DNA from: CAYVMN01 sp964452575 | GTDB lineage: Bacteria > Desulfobacterota > DSM-4660 > Desulfatiglandales > Desulfatiglandaceae | Length of the DNA stretch: 26,677 nt | NCBI GenBank assembly: GCA_964452575.1 | Contig: CAYVMN010000034.1 | Span: 1 to 26,677 of the forward strand | Direction: 5' to 3' | Notes under the pieces: model-generated | The model's database searches: none | Told to the model about the DNA's origin: nothing | The model's input: only the letters and a program-made list of their open reading frames with translations | Program-made: the position numbers and the translations under genes | Shown: piece by piece, positions 1 to 8,200 of the stretch | Position numbering within the stretch: the stretch's first letter is position 1 | Layout of the letters: every line of letters starts with the position of its first letter

Positions 1-2
1 GA

Positions 3-44
3 CACAGCCGGATCGCCGAGTTTATCGACTTAGAGATTTTATAG
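3..44 (+). CDS. possible C-terminal end of an upstream gene (partial)
   Basis: The third reading frame at the window edge reads HSRIAEFIDLEIL and then stops with TAG at 42-44. It could be the last 13 codons of a gene that begins before the window. Nothing in so short a stretch identifies a family. A second frame is also open here, so this is only a possibility. Confidence 0.2.
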   Translation, partial: HSRIAEFIDLEIL

Positions 45-119
45 GGTCAAGACCGGACCTGCCCGTCTTTATATGGGTTTCCGTTCCATTGGATAGGTTA
101 AACGCCTGGGAGAAATGGA

Positions 120-148
120 TTGAAAGGCCCCATATTAAATGGTATATA
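120..148 (+). promoter_or_regulatory. putative sigma70-type promoter upstream of lapA-like gene
   Basis: TTGAAA at 120-125 is followed after 17 bases by TATATA at 143-148, inside an AT-rich stretch. The distance to the LapA-like start at 231 leaves a leader of roughly 75 bases. The -35 hexamer matches consensus at five of six positions and the -10 at four of six, so this is a reasonable but unproven promoter. Confidence 0.4.
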
Positions 149-230
149 TACATAGGAAAGGACCTCGTAGGTTTCCCCAGATCTCGCTGGAGGATAAAAG
201 GCCTTCCACAGAAAGAAAAGGAGGTGAGTG

Positions 231-536
231 ATGGGTGTCTATGCCAAGTGGATAATCCTTATCGTTGTTCTCTTGTTCTTCATTACCTTTGGGGTGAAAA
301 ACAGCCAGCCCATTCATTTAAACTACTATTTCAATATCCAGAATCTGGAGATCCCCATTTATGGGCTGGCGTATATCTCTATTCTGATCGGAATTTTTGT
401 GGGCATGATCGTTGGGTTCCTTTCCAGGCTCGGCCTCCGGAGGAGGCTCAGGGACCTTGAAAAAGAAAACCAGGAACTGCGCGGAAAGGTCTCCGAGCCC
501 GAACAAGAAGCTGAAAAGGAGGCCTTGATCGCATAA
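231..536 (+). CDS. LapA-like (DUF1049) two-helix inner-membrane protein
   Basis: This 101-residue protein fits the LapA/DUF1049 family. A hydrophobic segment at about residues 5-20 is followed by the family's VKNSQPIHLNYYF-type stretch, then by a second membrane helix at about 43-62 and a charged coiled C-terminal tail. E. coli LapA works with LapB at the inner membrane in control of lipopolysaccharide assembly. No lapB is adjacent here, so the role is inferred from the family alone. The start is taken as ATG 231, because AAGGAGG at 218-224 lies six bases upstream. A GTG three bases earlier would be too close to it. The gene converges on the metallo-hydrolase gene with only 19 bases between them. 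Confidence 0.75.
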   Translation: MGVYAKWIILIVVLLFFITFGVKNSQPIHLNYYFNIQNLEIPIYGLAYISILIGIFVGMIVGFLSRLGLRRRLRDLEKENQELRGKVSEPEQEAEKEALIA

Positions 537-555
537 GGAGGCGCCCGCTGCCTTT

Positions 556-2160
556 TCAGGGCAGGATCGCCCGGATCTCCTCCCTCAGATACTTGAGTCG
601 GTCAAGATCCTCCTCTTCAAGCCTTTCGGGAGTTTCAGCGGACCTTATCCGGCTCTTAAGCGAGCGGAGTTCGTTTTCAACGTCAATGAGGCTATTTAGC
701 AACATGGTCCTGATGTCGGGGGCGGGCCCAGGCATTTCCTCCTGCTCGACTGTGACCTCTCCCGGCCTTAGAATAAGACGTTCTTTCAATCTGGGCACCT
801 GGACTTCCAGGTTGAATTTCTCTTTGATTTTTCGGCCCAGGGCTTCGCTGGCGGTAGGTTCGCCGTGGACGACGAACACCTTGGGCCTTGATTCGAAATG
901 AGAGATCCATTCAAGAAGATCCCGCTGGTCCGCATGTGCTGAAAACCCTCCGATGGTAAAGACCTTTGCTCTCACAGCCACGTTTTCTCTGAATATCTTC
1001 ACCTGCTTTTCTCCATCCACGATCCTTCGTCCTGTGGTCCCCTTGGCCTGAAATCCCACTATTACAAGGCTGGCCCCCTCCCGCCATAGATTGTGCTTGA
1101 GATGGTGCTTGATACGGCCGGCCGTGCACATGCCGTTGGCAGCGATGACAATGGCGGAACCAGGCCTATCATTGATAGAGATGGACTCCTGAGTGGTATT
1201 CGTGGACCTCAAGTTTGGCATGTCAAATGGGTCATAGCCCTTGTCCACAATGGCCATGGTCTCCTCGTCATAGTACTCCTTGTTTTTTCGAAAGATCTCC
1301 GTGGCCTTTATGGCTAGGGGGCTGTCAAGGTAGACAGGGATGTCCGGCATGAGACCGGCCCGGTGGAATTCCCCCAGGATGTAGAGGATCTCCTGTGTCC
1401 GCTCGACGGCAAAGGCAGGAATAATGACTTTCTCGTTGTGTGACACGCTGTAACGGATGGCCTCCAGGAGTTCCTGTTTGCTGTCCTCAAATGAGCGATG
1501 CAGCCGATCTCCGTAAGTGGACTCGATAAAGAGGTATTCTGCATCAAAGATCTCGCGGGGATCTCTCACGATGAGCTGGTGTTTTCTGCCCAGGTCACCT
1601 GAAAACACGACCTTGACGGACTTGCGCTCCTCTTCTATCCAGAGCTCCAGGATAGAGGAGCCAAGAATATGGCCCGCATTCCGGAGTCTCGCCTTTACCC
1701 CCGGCTCAACCTCAATTATCTCGTTGCTTTCTACCGGTGACAGGAATGACAAGCTGGCCTCCGCATTCTCCGTGGTATATAAGGGAACAACCTCTTCCCT
1801 GCCCTGGCGTCTATTATTTCTGGTCTGCCACTCTGCGTCCATTTCCTGTATATGGGCCGAGTCCAGGAGCATGATCCCGCAAAGCTCGGCTGTTGGTGGT
1901 GATGTGATGATCCTGCCCTTGAACCCGTTATTTACCAGCTTGGGAATTCTCCCGCTGTGGTCGATGTGGGCGTGGGTCAGGAAGAGGGTTTCCACCTCGC
2001 TCGGGATAAATCCCCAGTCATCCCGGTTGCGTCTCTCCATTTGTCTTCCACCCTGGAAGAGCCCGCAGTCAACCAGCACCCTTTTTCCCTTAGGCGTTTC
2101 CACCAAAAAACAGGATCCCGTTACAGTTCCGACTCCTCCCAAACATGTCACTCTGATCAT
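556..2160 (-). CDS. beta-CASP metallo-beta-lactamase-fold RNase-like protein (RNA-processing exonuclease family)
   Basis: The 534-residue protein has the full layout of the bacterial beta-CASP/RMMBL group related to CPSF-73 and YsgC/TTHA0252-type RNases. The zinc motif HAHIDHSG is at residues 63-70, with GHILGSS near 163, SGDLGRK near 187 and the beta-CASP block starting at PAFAVERTQE. Then come GMCTAGRIKHHL, GFSAHADQRDLLEW and a final VVHGEP. The family usually cuts RNA endo- and/or exonucleolytically in the cytoplasm using two zinc ions. After the RMMBL domain the last 65 or so residues form a charged, probably coiled helical extension that is not part of the catalytic core. ATG 2160 is preceded by AGGAG. 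That site sits directly beside a repeat inserted between this gene and the acyl-CoA dehydrogenase upstream, with which it probably once formed an operon. Confidence 0.88.
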   Translation of the reverse strand: MIRVTCLGGVGTVTGSCFLVETPKGKRVLVDCGLFQGGRQMERRNRDDWGFIPSEVETLFLTHAHIDHSGRIPKLVNNGFKGRIITSPPTAELCGIMLLDSAHIQEMDAEWQTRNNRRQGREEVVPLYTTENAEASLSFLSPVESNEIIEVEPGVKARLRNAGHILGSSILELWIEEERKSVKVVFSGDLGRKHQLIVRDPREIFDAEYLFIESTYGDRLHRSFEDSKQELLEAIRYSVSHNEKVIIPAFAVERTQEILYILGEFHRAGLMPDIPVYLDSPLAIKATEIFRKNKEYYDEETMAIVDKGYDPFDMPNLRSTNTTQESISINDRPGSAIVIAANGMCTAGRIKHHLKHNLWREGASLVIVGFQAKGTTGRRIVDGEKQVKIFRENVAVRAKVFTIGGFSAHADQRDLLEWISHFESRPKVFVVHGEPTASEALGRKIKEKFNLEVQVPRLKERLILRPGEVTVEQEEMPGPAPDIRTMLLNSLIDVENELRSLKSRIRSAETPERLEEEDLDRLKYLREEIRAILP

Positions 2161-2178
2161 AGACCACTCCTCTATTTT

Positions 2179-2392
2179 CTAACACCTTAGCGCCTTGAAA
2201 ACGCTGACCATTAAGATAACGGACCGCGAGGGTCTTTTTTCCAAAGGACGTAACCCAAATTCTTCCCAGCCTGTGGCACGCCCCCTTACCTTATAAATAC
2301 AGTTTCTGCCAGGCAGGGGAGAGGAAAAAAGACCCTCACGGTCCTCCCTCCGGGCCAGAGGCTGCCTCTCTTTCAAAATGCTATAGTGTTGC
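2179..2392. repeat. foldback MITE-like repeat, copy A
   Basis: This is an element of about 213 bp with imperfect terminal inverted repeats (AACACCTTAGCG at the left, and AACACTATAGCA reading inward from the right). It also has an internal inverted pair, 2221-2242 against 2323-2344, with 21 of 22 positions matching. The core at about 2238-2320 matches copy B in the same orientation. The right arm, read on the minus strand, is about 90 percent identical over 70 bases to the left arm of copy B. CTATTTTCTAA occurs on both sides (2172-2182 and 2393-2403), as expected of a target-site duplication. No transposase is encoded, so it would have been moved in trans. It lies between the stop of the acyl-CoA dehydrogenase and the ribosome site of the metallo-hydrolase gene. 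Confidence 0.8.
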
Positions 2393-3532
2393 CTATTTTC
2401 TAAATATTTCGCGGGCAGTAACAAGCCTCATTATCTGGTTGGTGCCGGTGTAGATCTGGATGAGTTTTGCGTCCCTCATCATCCTTTCAACGGGGTAGTC
2501 CTTCATATAACCATATCCTCCCATCACCTGGACGGCATCGGTCGTGACCCTCATGGCAGTATCCGATGCCACGAATTTGGCCATTGCACAGGATCTTGGG
2601 ACCAGAGGCCAATTCTGTCTGTCAATGTGTTTGGCTGCCTGATAAGTCAAGAGACGAGCGGCTTCCGTGTTTGCTACCATATCGGCAATCATGAATTGTA
2701 TTGCCTGAATCTGGGAAATGGGTTTCCCAAACTGAATTCTCTGTTTTGCATAGGCAACTGCTTCGTCTATGGCGCCCTGGGCCAACCCCACCGCCTGAGA
2801 GGCAGAAAAGAGGCGACTGGTGTCCAGGGCAGCCATCAGGTTCTTCATCCCCTCACCTTCTTCACCGATCATGTTCTTCTCAGGCACTACCAAATAATCA
2901 AAGAATAGCTCGGAGTTTATCGAACCCCTCATTCCCATCTTGTTCTCATTTTTTCCGTAGACGAGCCCTTTTGAACCCTTTTCCACCGCAAATGCAGAAA
3001 TCCCCTTGGCCCCCTTATCAGGATCGGTGTAGGCGTATACGGATAGGACATATGCCACGGATCCGTTGGTAATAAAGCATTTATGACCATTTATGATATA
3101 GACATCGCCTTTGCGGACAGCCCGGGTCTTCATGGAAAGGATATCAGAGCCTGCCCCGGGCTCTGTAGCAGCGATGCCTGCAAGTTTTCCCTTTGACAGC
3201 CAAGGGAGGTACTTCTCCTTGAGTTCTTCGCTCGCACCGAAGAGAATCGGCAACATCCCGTCGGCCTGGGCAATAAGGATCAATGCAGAGGAGGCGCAGA
3301 CCTTTGAGATCTCTTCGAGGATCATGGAGAAAACGAGGTACTCCAGACCAATGCCCCCGTACTTCTCGGGCAGAAGTGGGGTAAGAAGACCGTTTTCGGT
3401 AAACAGCTCCACGGTATCCCAGGGAAATTCTCCGGTTTCGTCTATCTCGGAGGCACGTGGCTTGATCTTTTTCTGGGCAATCTCTCTCACCGTCTTGAGC
3501 ATCATCTCTTGTTCATCATTAAGCTCTATCAT
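2393..3532 (-). CDS. acyl-CoA dehydrogenase, non-canonical active site (Ch1CoA dehydrogenase-like?)
   Basis: This 379-residue flavoprotein has the usual acyl-CoA dehydrogenase length and signatures: PEKYGGIGLEY near 55-65, GIAATEPGAGSD near 120, INGHKCFITNG near 148, and GGYGYMKDYPVERMMRDAKL near 336-355. It should oxidise an acyl-CoA with FAD and pass electrons to an electron-transfer flavoprotein. The catalytic Glu of the medium- and short-chain enzymes (IYEGT) is replaced by Thr362 (IYTGTNQIMR). The alternative Glu of isovaleryl- and long-chain enzymes is also absent (ALDTSRLF). An Asp is present at position 91 (AQADGML). That pattern recalls cyclohex-1-ene-1-carboxyl-CoA dehydrogenases of anaerobic aromatic and alicyclic degraders. 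The family call is firm; the substrate is inference. ATG 3532 follows GGGGAG at nine bases. Confidence 0.9.
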   Translation of the reverse strand: MIELNDEQEMMLKTVREIAQKKIKPRASEIDETGEFPWDTVELFTENGLLTPLLPEKYGGIGLEYLVFSMILEEISKVCASSALILIAQADGMLPILFGASEELKEKYLPWLSKGKLAGIAATEPGAGSDILSMKTRAVRKGDVYIINGHKCFITNGSVAYVLSVYAYTDPDKGAKGISAFAVEKGSKGLVYGKNENKMGMRGSINSELFFDYLVVPEKNMIGEEGEGMKNLMAALDTSRLFSASQAVGLAQGAIDEAVAYAKQRIQFGKPISQIQAIQFMIADMVANTEAARLLTYQAAKHIDRQNWPLVPRSCAMAKFVASDTAMRVTTDAVQVMGGYGYMKDYPVERMMRDAKLIQIYTGTNQIMRLVTAREIFRK

Positions 3533-3691
3533 CCCATTGATCTCCCCTGTCTATCTGAGGGAAAGTGCTGTAGCCTATCTCAAAGAAACTCAGTCCTGTA
3601 TATATTCGAGATGGCCAAAAAGGCAACCTAAATCTGTTCCCATGGTCAAATCAGCCCCCATTTCTCTTCCTCCCACAGGTTTGAGAGGCCT

Positions 3692-3721
3692 TTGACAGGG
3701 ATGTGCGGGATGGTCTATAGT
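3692..3721 (+). promoter_or_regulatory. sigma70-type promoter for the broken ferritin-like gene
   Basis: TTGACA at 3692-3697 is a perfect -35 hexamer. It is followed after 18 bases by TATAGT at 3716-3721. A short leader then leads to AGGAGG at 3756-3761 and the start codon at 3768. The promoter appears intact although the gene it drives is not. Confidence 0.6.
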
Positions 3722-3767
3722 AAAGCTTTCATTTGCCTTTTTACCTTTTAGTCACAGGAGGATGAAG

Positions 3768-4045
3768 ATGCCTGATACCAAGAATCTGATCCGTGTGTTC
3801 GAGTATGCCCTGAATCAGGAAAAGACAGGAAAGAGCTTCTTCCTGATGTTACGGTCTTCAATACCGCCTGGTTGATCGAGAAAGACCTGAGCGAATTTTA
3901 CCAGAAGATGGCCTCTCAGACGGAAGGCCCGCCAGGGGAGGCCCTTCAAATGCTGGCTAGCTGGGAAAAGGGCCACGAGGCCTTCTTCCGCGAATACAGG
4001 GACAAACTGACGGACACCTACTCTAAAATGCCATGGGGAGGCTAG
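3768..4045 (+). pseudogene. internally deleted, frameshifted ferritin-like (rubrerythrin-type) gene
   Basis: A strong ribosome site (AGGAGG 3756-3761, six bases before ATG 3768) opens a frame that reads MPDTKNLIRVFEYALNQEKT and GKSFF. It then runs into a nonsense tail and stops at 3873-3875. In another frame, from about 3842, the sequence reads PDVTVFNTAWLIEKDLSEFY and continues to a WEKGHEAFFREY motif, ending at TAG 4043-4045. These look like the first helix and the last helices of one ferritin-like diiron protein. Such proteins are usually about 150-170 residues long, so some 60-80 codons seem to be missing at 3840-3843, taking the first ExxH iron-ligand pair with them. The single ExxH left in the second half could not form a full diiron site. 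This reading rests on recognising the family by eye. Confidence 0.65.
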
Positions 4046-4283
4046 ACCACAATGCTTCAAGAAAGATCTCCTCCAAAACCTGGAAACCGGTCAATGGTCC
4101 AGCATATGCCTCCAAATTGAGGCCAAATCGGTTGGAGATTGACGAGTTCAGGCGTCATGATCAGTGTTGTTTGCAGGTAACAGATTAGTAAGTAATGCCT
4201 TGGTCCCTCGGTTCCCGCCCCTGTTTAAGCCAGAGGCGGCCAACATTGCATCATTGCACTGAACAGTGAAGGGAGGTAGTGAC
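4046..4283. other. intergenic region, nothing recognised
   Basis: About 240 bases lie between the broken ferritin-like gene and the solute-binding protein. Apart from the ribosome site of the next gene (GGGAGG 4271-4276) I see no convincing promoter, hairpin terminator or small gene. The minus-strand open frame here is low-complexity and extends antisense into the next gene. Confidence 0.5.
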
Positions 4284-5111
4284 ATGAAAAAGGCCAAGAT
4301 AATAATCTTGCTGGTGATGACGCTGGCCCTGGTCTCAGGCTGCGTCCACACGCAAGGAGGATCTGTTGCAGCACCGGCCGCGCGCGTACTCGATCGCATA
4401 TCCCAGAGGGGAGCATTAGTGGTGGGTACTGCGGGGAGCATGCCTCCGTTTAATATGACAACCAAAGAGGGGGAGGTGATCGGTCTTGAACCCGACATTG
4501 CCAGACTTATGGCCGAAGAAATGGGGGTTAAGCTCAGGCTTGAGGTCATGCCATTTTCTGAACTCCTTCCGGCGCTTGAGGCCGGAAAGGTGGACCTAAT
4601 TCTCTCCCAGATGACTATTACCGGCAAGAGAAACATGAAGGTGGCCTTTGTTGGGCCCTATTTTGCTTCAGGAAAGTCTTTTATTACCAAGATAGAATGG
4701 ATGGCCTCTGTCAAAGACCCCAATGAGGTGAATAGCCCCAAGACCCGCCTGGTTGCACTCAAGGGTTCTACAAGTCAGGCGTTTGTGGAGAAGGATGTCC
4801 CCAAGGCCAAACTCGTGCTTGCCAAGGATTACGGCGAGGCCGTAGACATGGTGCTCAAGGGCAAGGTGGATGCCATGGTCGCCGACTATCCCATATGTGT
4901 GTTAACGGTACTGCGCAACCCGGATCAGGGGCTTATCTCTGTAATCACGCCGTTGAATTATGAACCGATCGGCATTGCTCTGCCCGGCAATGACCCGCTC
5001 CTGGTCAACTGGATGGATAATTTCCTTACGAGACTGATAGAGAGTGGCGAACTGGAACTGCTGCAAAAGCGCTGGTTCACGGACAGTTCCTGGATAAAGA
5101 GGTTGCCGTAG
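4284..5111 (+). CDS. family-3 solute-binding lipoprotein (amino-acid/polar ligand type), orphan
   Basis: This 275-residue protein has a lipoprotein signal ending in LVSGC, with Cys20 as the lipidation site. The body is that of a bacterial extracellular solute-binding protein family 3. It opens with a RISQRGALVVGTAG-type first strand, then has PPFNMTTKEGEVIGLEPDIA, LPALEAGKVDLILSQMTIT and GKVDAMVADYP, and ends with a RLIESGELELLQKRW-type helix. Such proteins bind amino acids or related small polar ligands and deliver them to an ABC permease. No permease or ATPase gene is adjacent, so it may serve a distant transporter or act in sensing. ATG 4284 is chosen over an upstream GTG at 4266 because GGGAGG lies seven bases before it and the signal peptide begins there (MKKAK). 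Confidence 0.88.
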   Translation: MKKAKIIILLVMTLALVSGCVHTQGGSVAAPAARVLDRISQRGALVVGTAGSMPPFNMTTKEGEVIGLEPDIARLMAEEMGVKLRLEVMPFSELLPALEAGKVDLILSQMTITGKRNMKVAFVGPYFASGKSFITKIEWMASVKDPNEVNSPKTRLVALKGSTSQAFVEKDVPKAKLVLAKDYGEAVDMVLKGKVDAMVADYPICVLTVLRNPDQGLISVITPLNYEPIGIALPGNDPLLVNWMDNFLTRLIESGELELLQKRWFTDSSWIKRLP

Positions 5112-5294
5112 CCCACCGGCGTTTCCAAAGATATGCCAACTGTCCTGACGCCCAGAGACCTTAGATCTCATTCCCTTCCGGCATATTCCGGTGATGGTCG
5201 AAGCACGGTACCGGCCCGGCTCTCAACAGCAAGATCCGATCCGGAAGGGGGTTTCAACGTGCAAGGGGGATTGGTGGGTAGCCCGGAGGCCTGA

Positions 5295-8200
5295 TTGAGC
5301 AGGAAAAGAAAGACAGCTGTGTGGATATTGGGAGGTCTGGGCACACTCCTATTCCTTGTGCTATGCCTTTTTCTTCTCGCTCCAAGGCTGATCAACCTTG
5401 AACCTGTAAGGCAAGAAATCCTGACCGCTCTCTCAAGAGAGCTGGGCGGCCAGGTGGAATATCAAAGTATTAGCCTCTCCTTCCTACCCCGGCCGCGTGT
5501 GGTCGTGAATCAAGGGAGATTGTTTATCCCTGGAAAGGCAAGCGGATCATTAGAGTCATTGACGCTATATCCCGCGGTCTTCCCCCTTCTTGCAGGGAAG
5601 GTGCGGATCTCCAGTGTAAGGGCCATAGCACCTGAACTTAGGGTCGTGCTAACCCAGAGGCCGGATGCTGACAAAAAGGAGGGAGGATTTCCTTCTCTTA
5701 AGGGCATTAAAGAAAAGGTGATACCTTTTTTGGCCTCGATGGTTTTGAGGGCTCCGGGGTTAGACATCCGCGTAGAAAGGGGCACGCTGGGTCTCTCCAT
5801 CGAAAACAGGGCAACCTTCTGGTTTAGGGACATCCGCGCACACGTGGGGCTTCCTCCTGAAAATCTGGATCTGGACATCACCTGCAGGTCAGAGTTCTGT
5901 GAGGGGATTTCCATCAACGGGAGACTGGATACCCAGGGTCTCAACGGTGAAGGGAGAATCGCTCTGACCCGTTTACGGCCACAGTCCCTCACAGGCCCCC
6001 TTTTTCCTGAGGCCTCTGTGGAGATAGCAGAATCGCAAATAGATCTATCCCTGGATTTCAAGATTAGTGGGCTTAAGAGCTTGGGGGCCTCGCTTTTGGC
6101 CTCGTCGCCTATCCTGACCCTGAGACGCGGCACAAATAAACTGCCAATAAGAGGTGGATATCTAAGGGCATCTTTGGATATGGACGAAGACAAGGTGGCG
6201 GTCTCTCTCAATGACCTCCACCTCAATGATCCTCCACTCAAGGTAACTGGAAAATTATTCGCTGATCAGAAATCGCGGTCAGCGAACGTAGAATTGGTGG
6301 GAAACGACATAGACCTTCATTCCACGGGTGATGCAGCACTGGCCGTAGGCGGCCACATCCCCATAATTCAGGAGATCTTTTCCATTGTGAGAGGGGGAAG
6401 ACTTCCTCGGATTGCACTTAACGTGCATGGAAGTTCTCCGGCCCAATTGGGAGAGCTGGCGGATACTCGCATTACTGCTCGCATAGCCGAAGGACAGATC
6501 TTTGTGCCAGGACTTGACCTGGATCTAAGGGACGTAAGCGGCGAAGTGGTCATATTGAACGGAATTCTGGATGGGAAAGGCCTTGAGGCCAGATTGGGAA
6601 AGATCCAGGGGAGCCAAGGGGTTCTAAAGCTGGGCCTTACAGGGGAAAACCCCCCATTTCATCTGGATACCGTGGTGAAGGCCGACCTTGCTGAGATTCC
6701 GGCTATCTTGAAACCCCTGGTTGAAAATAGGTCTGTGGCAAGAGAAATCGATCTTATCGAGGACCTCAAGGGCAATGCCACGGCAAGGGTGGTCCTTGGA
6801 GAAAGCATCGAATCGCTAAAGGCACGTATACACGTCTCACAATTGGACCTTTCGGCCAGGTACAAAGGGGTCCCCTATCCTCTGGTAGTGACCGGGGGTC
6901 AGGTGTCCTTCAAAGGCAACACCCTCTCGACCATTGACGTCCAGGGCAAACTGGGATCTTCCGGCTTTTCCCACCTCTCTGCCCGGCTTGATCTGGATGG
7001 AGAACCGTATATGGAGGTCGGGTCGGGGGAGTTCGATGTTTCATTGGATGAGATCTACCCCTGGGTTTCATCCATCAAAGGGGTTGGGCATAGACTCAAG
7101 GACCTGAAAGACGTTAAAGGCGAACTTGCCCTTTCATTGACCCGACTGAAAGGGAAGGTCTCTGATCCCATGAACTGGAGTTTTGAGACCAATGGAGAGG
7201 TGAAACGCCTTTCTGTGAATACGGTCCTTTTGGACGGCCTAGCAGAAATGACCGGGGCAAGATTTGATGCGACCGAGGAAGGCCTTTCTTTTCAAGACGC
7301 CCGTATTGGTCTGGCAGATGCCGCCTTTAATGTGTCGGGTACGCTGAATGGGTACATGAAGGGGCTCCACAAGGCAGAGATGAGATTTTCGGGGGATATG
7401 CGTCCTGGATCGCTTCGGCGTTTATCAAGGATTGTGCATATCCCTCCCCAGCTGAAGCTCCGGTCTCCGGTATCTATATCAAATGCCTACTTGACGTGGG
7501 AAAGGGATGGCACGGTTGCCTTCAGCGGAATGCTGGATGCCAAGGGTGGACCAAGGTTCTCAATAGACGGCCTCCAAAGAAGAGGTAATCTGGAGATTAA
7601 AGACTTGAGCATCGAGGGCGTGAACTCGAACGCGGTCATAAGGTTCGGTTTGAACCAGAAGGAGGTGAAATTAGAGTTCTCGGGCCGCTTGACAAGGGCC
7701 GCACTTGAGCCATTTCTGGCAGAAACCGGGTCTCCCATAGGCTCCATAAGCGGTGGCCTTCAGGTCCATTTTCAACGGGGGTATCCAATGAATTTCTTTG
7801 CGAAAGGAGGACTGCAGGGTACCGACATAGACTTGCCATGGGATGTTGGTGCGCCCCTCAGGATTGAACGGATTTCCCTGAATGCCAAACAAGACAAACT
7901 TCGGTTGGAACCTGGTGTTATAAGGTGGGGCGATTCTCGAATTGTCCTTGAAGGAGAGGTCGGTATTGATGGGGATGAGATACGGCTGGACATGGACCTT
8001 GTGACAGATGGTCTGGATGCCGAGAAATTGGTGGGGCTTATTCCCGGAGAGGGCGAAGGAGGGGCCGGTACCAAAGAGAAGAGCTCCTGGAATTTGCCAT
8101 TTCGAGGTGAATTGAGGGTTAAGGCCGATTACCTCAGGTACCAGAGATTCACCTGGAAGCCCCTCCATGTCAATATCTCTTTTGGGGCCGAGGGGATTTC

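Noticed and set aside
89..460. Open frame of 123 codons on the plus strand overlapping the LapA-like gene
   Set aside because: It has no ribosome site, its residues look unlike a folded protein, and it runs through the promoter and in another frame of a recognisable family member.
540..570. Short inverted repeat CTGCC/GGCAG at the lapA and beta-CASP convergent junction as a terminator
   Set aside because: Only five base pairs, no T-run on either strand, and it overlaps the coding end of the beta-CASP gene.
1517..2182. Plus-strand open frame of 221 codons
   Set aside because: Antisense shadow of the beta-CASP gene, rich in Ser and Leu from complementary codons, with no ribosome site.
4148..4636. 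Minus-strand open frame of 162 codons over the start of the solute-binding protein
   Set aside because: Covers the ribosome site and signal peptide of a firm gene on the other strand; composition is typical of a shadow.
5510..6241. Minus-strand open frame of 243 codons
   Set aside because: Antisense to the AsmA/YhdP-like gene, low-complexity and without any recognised motif.
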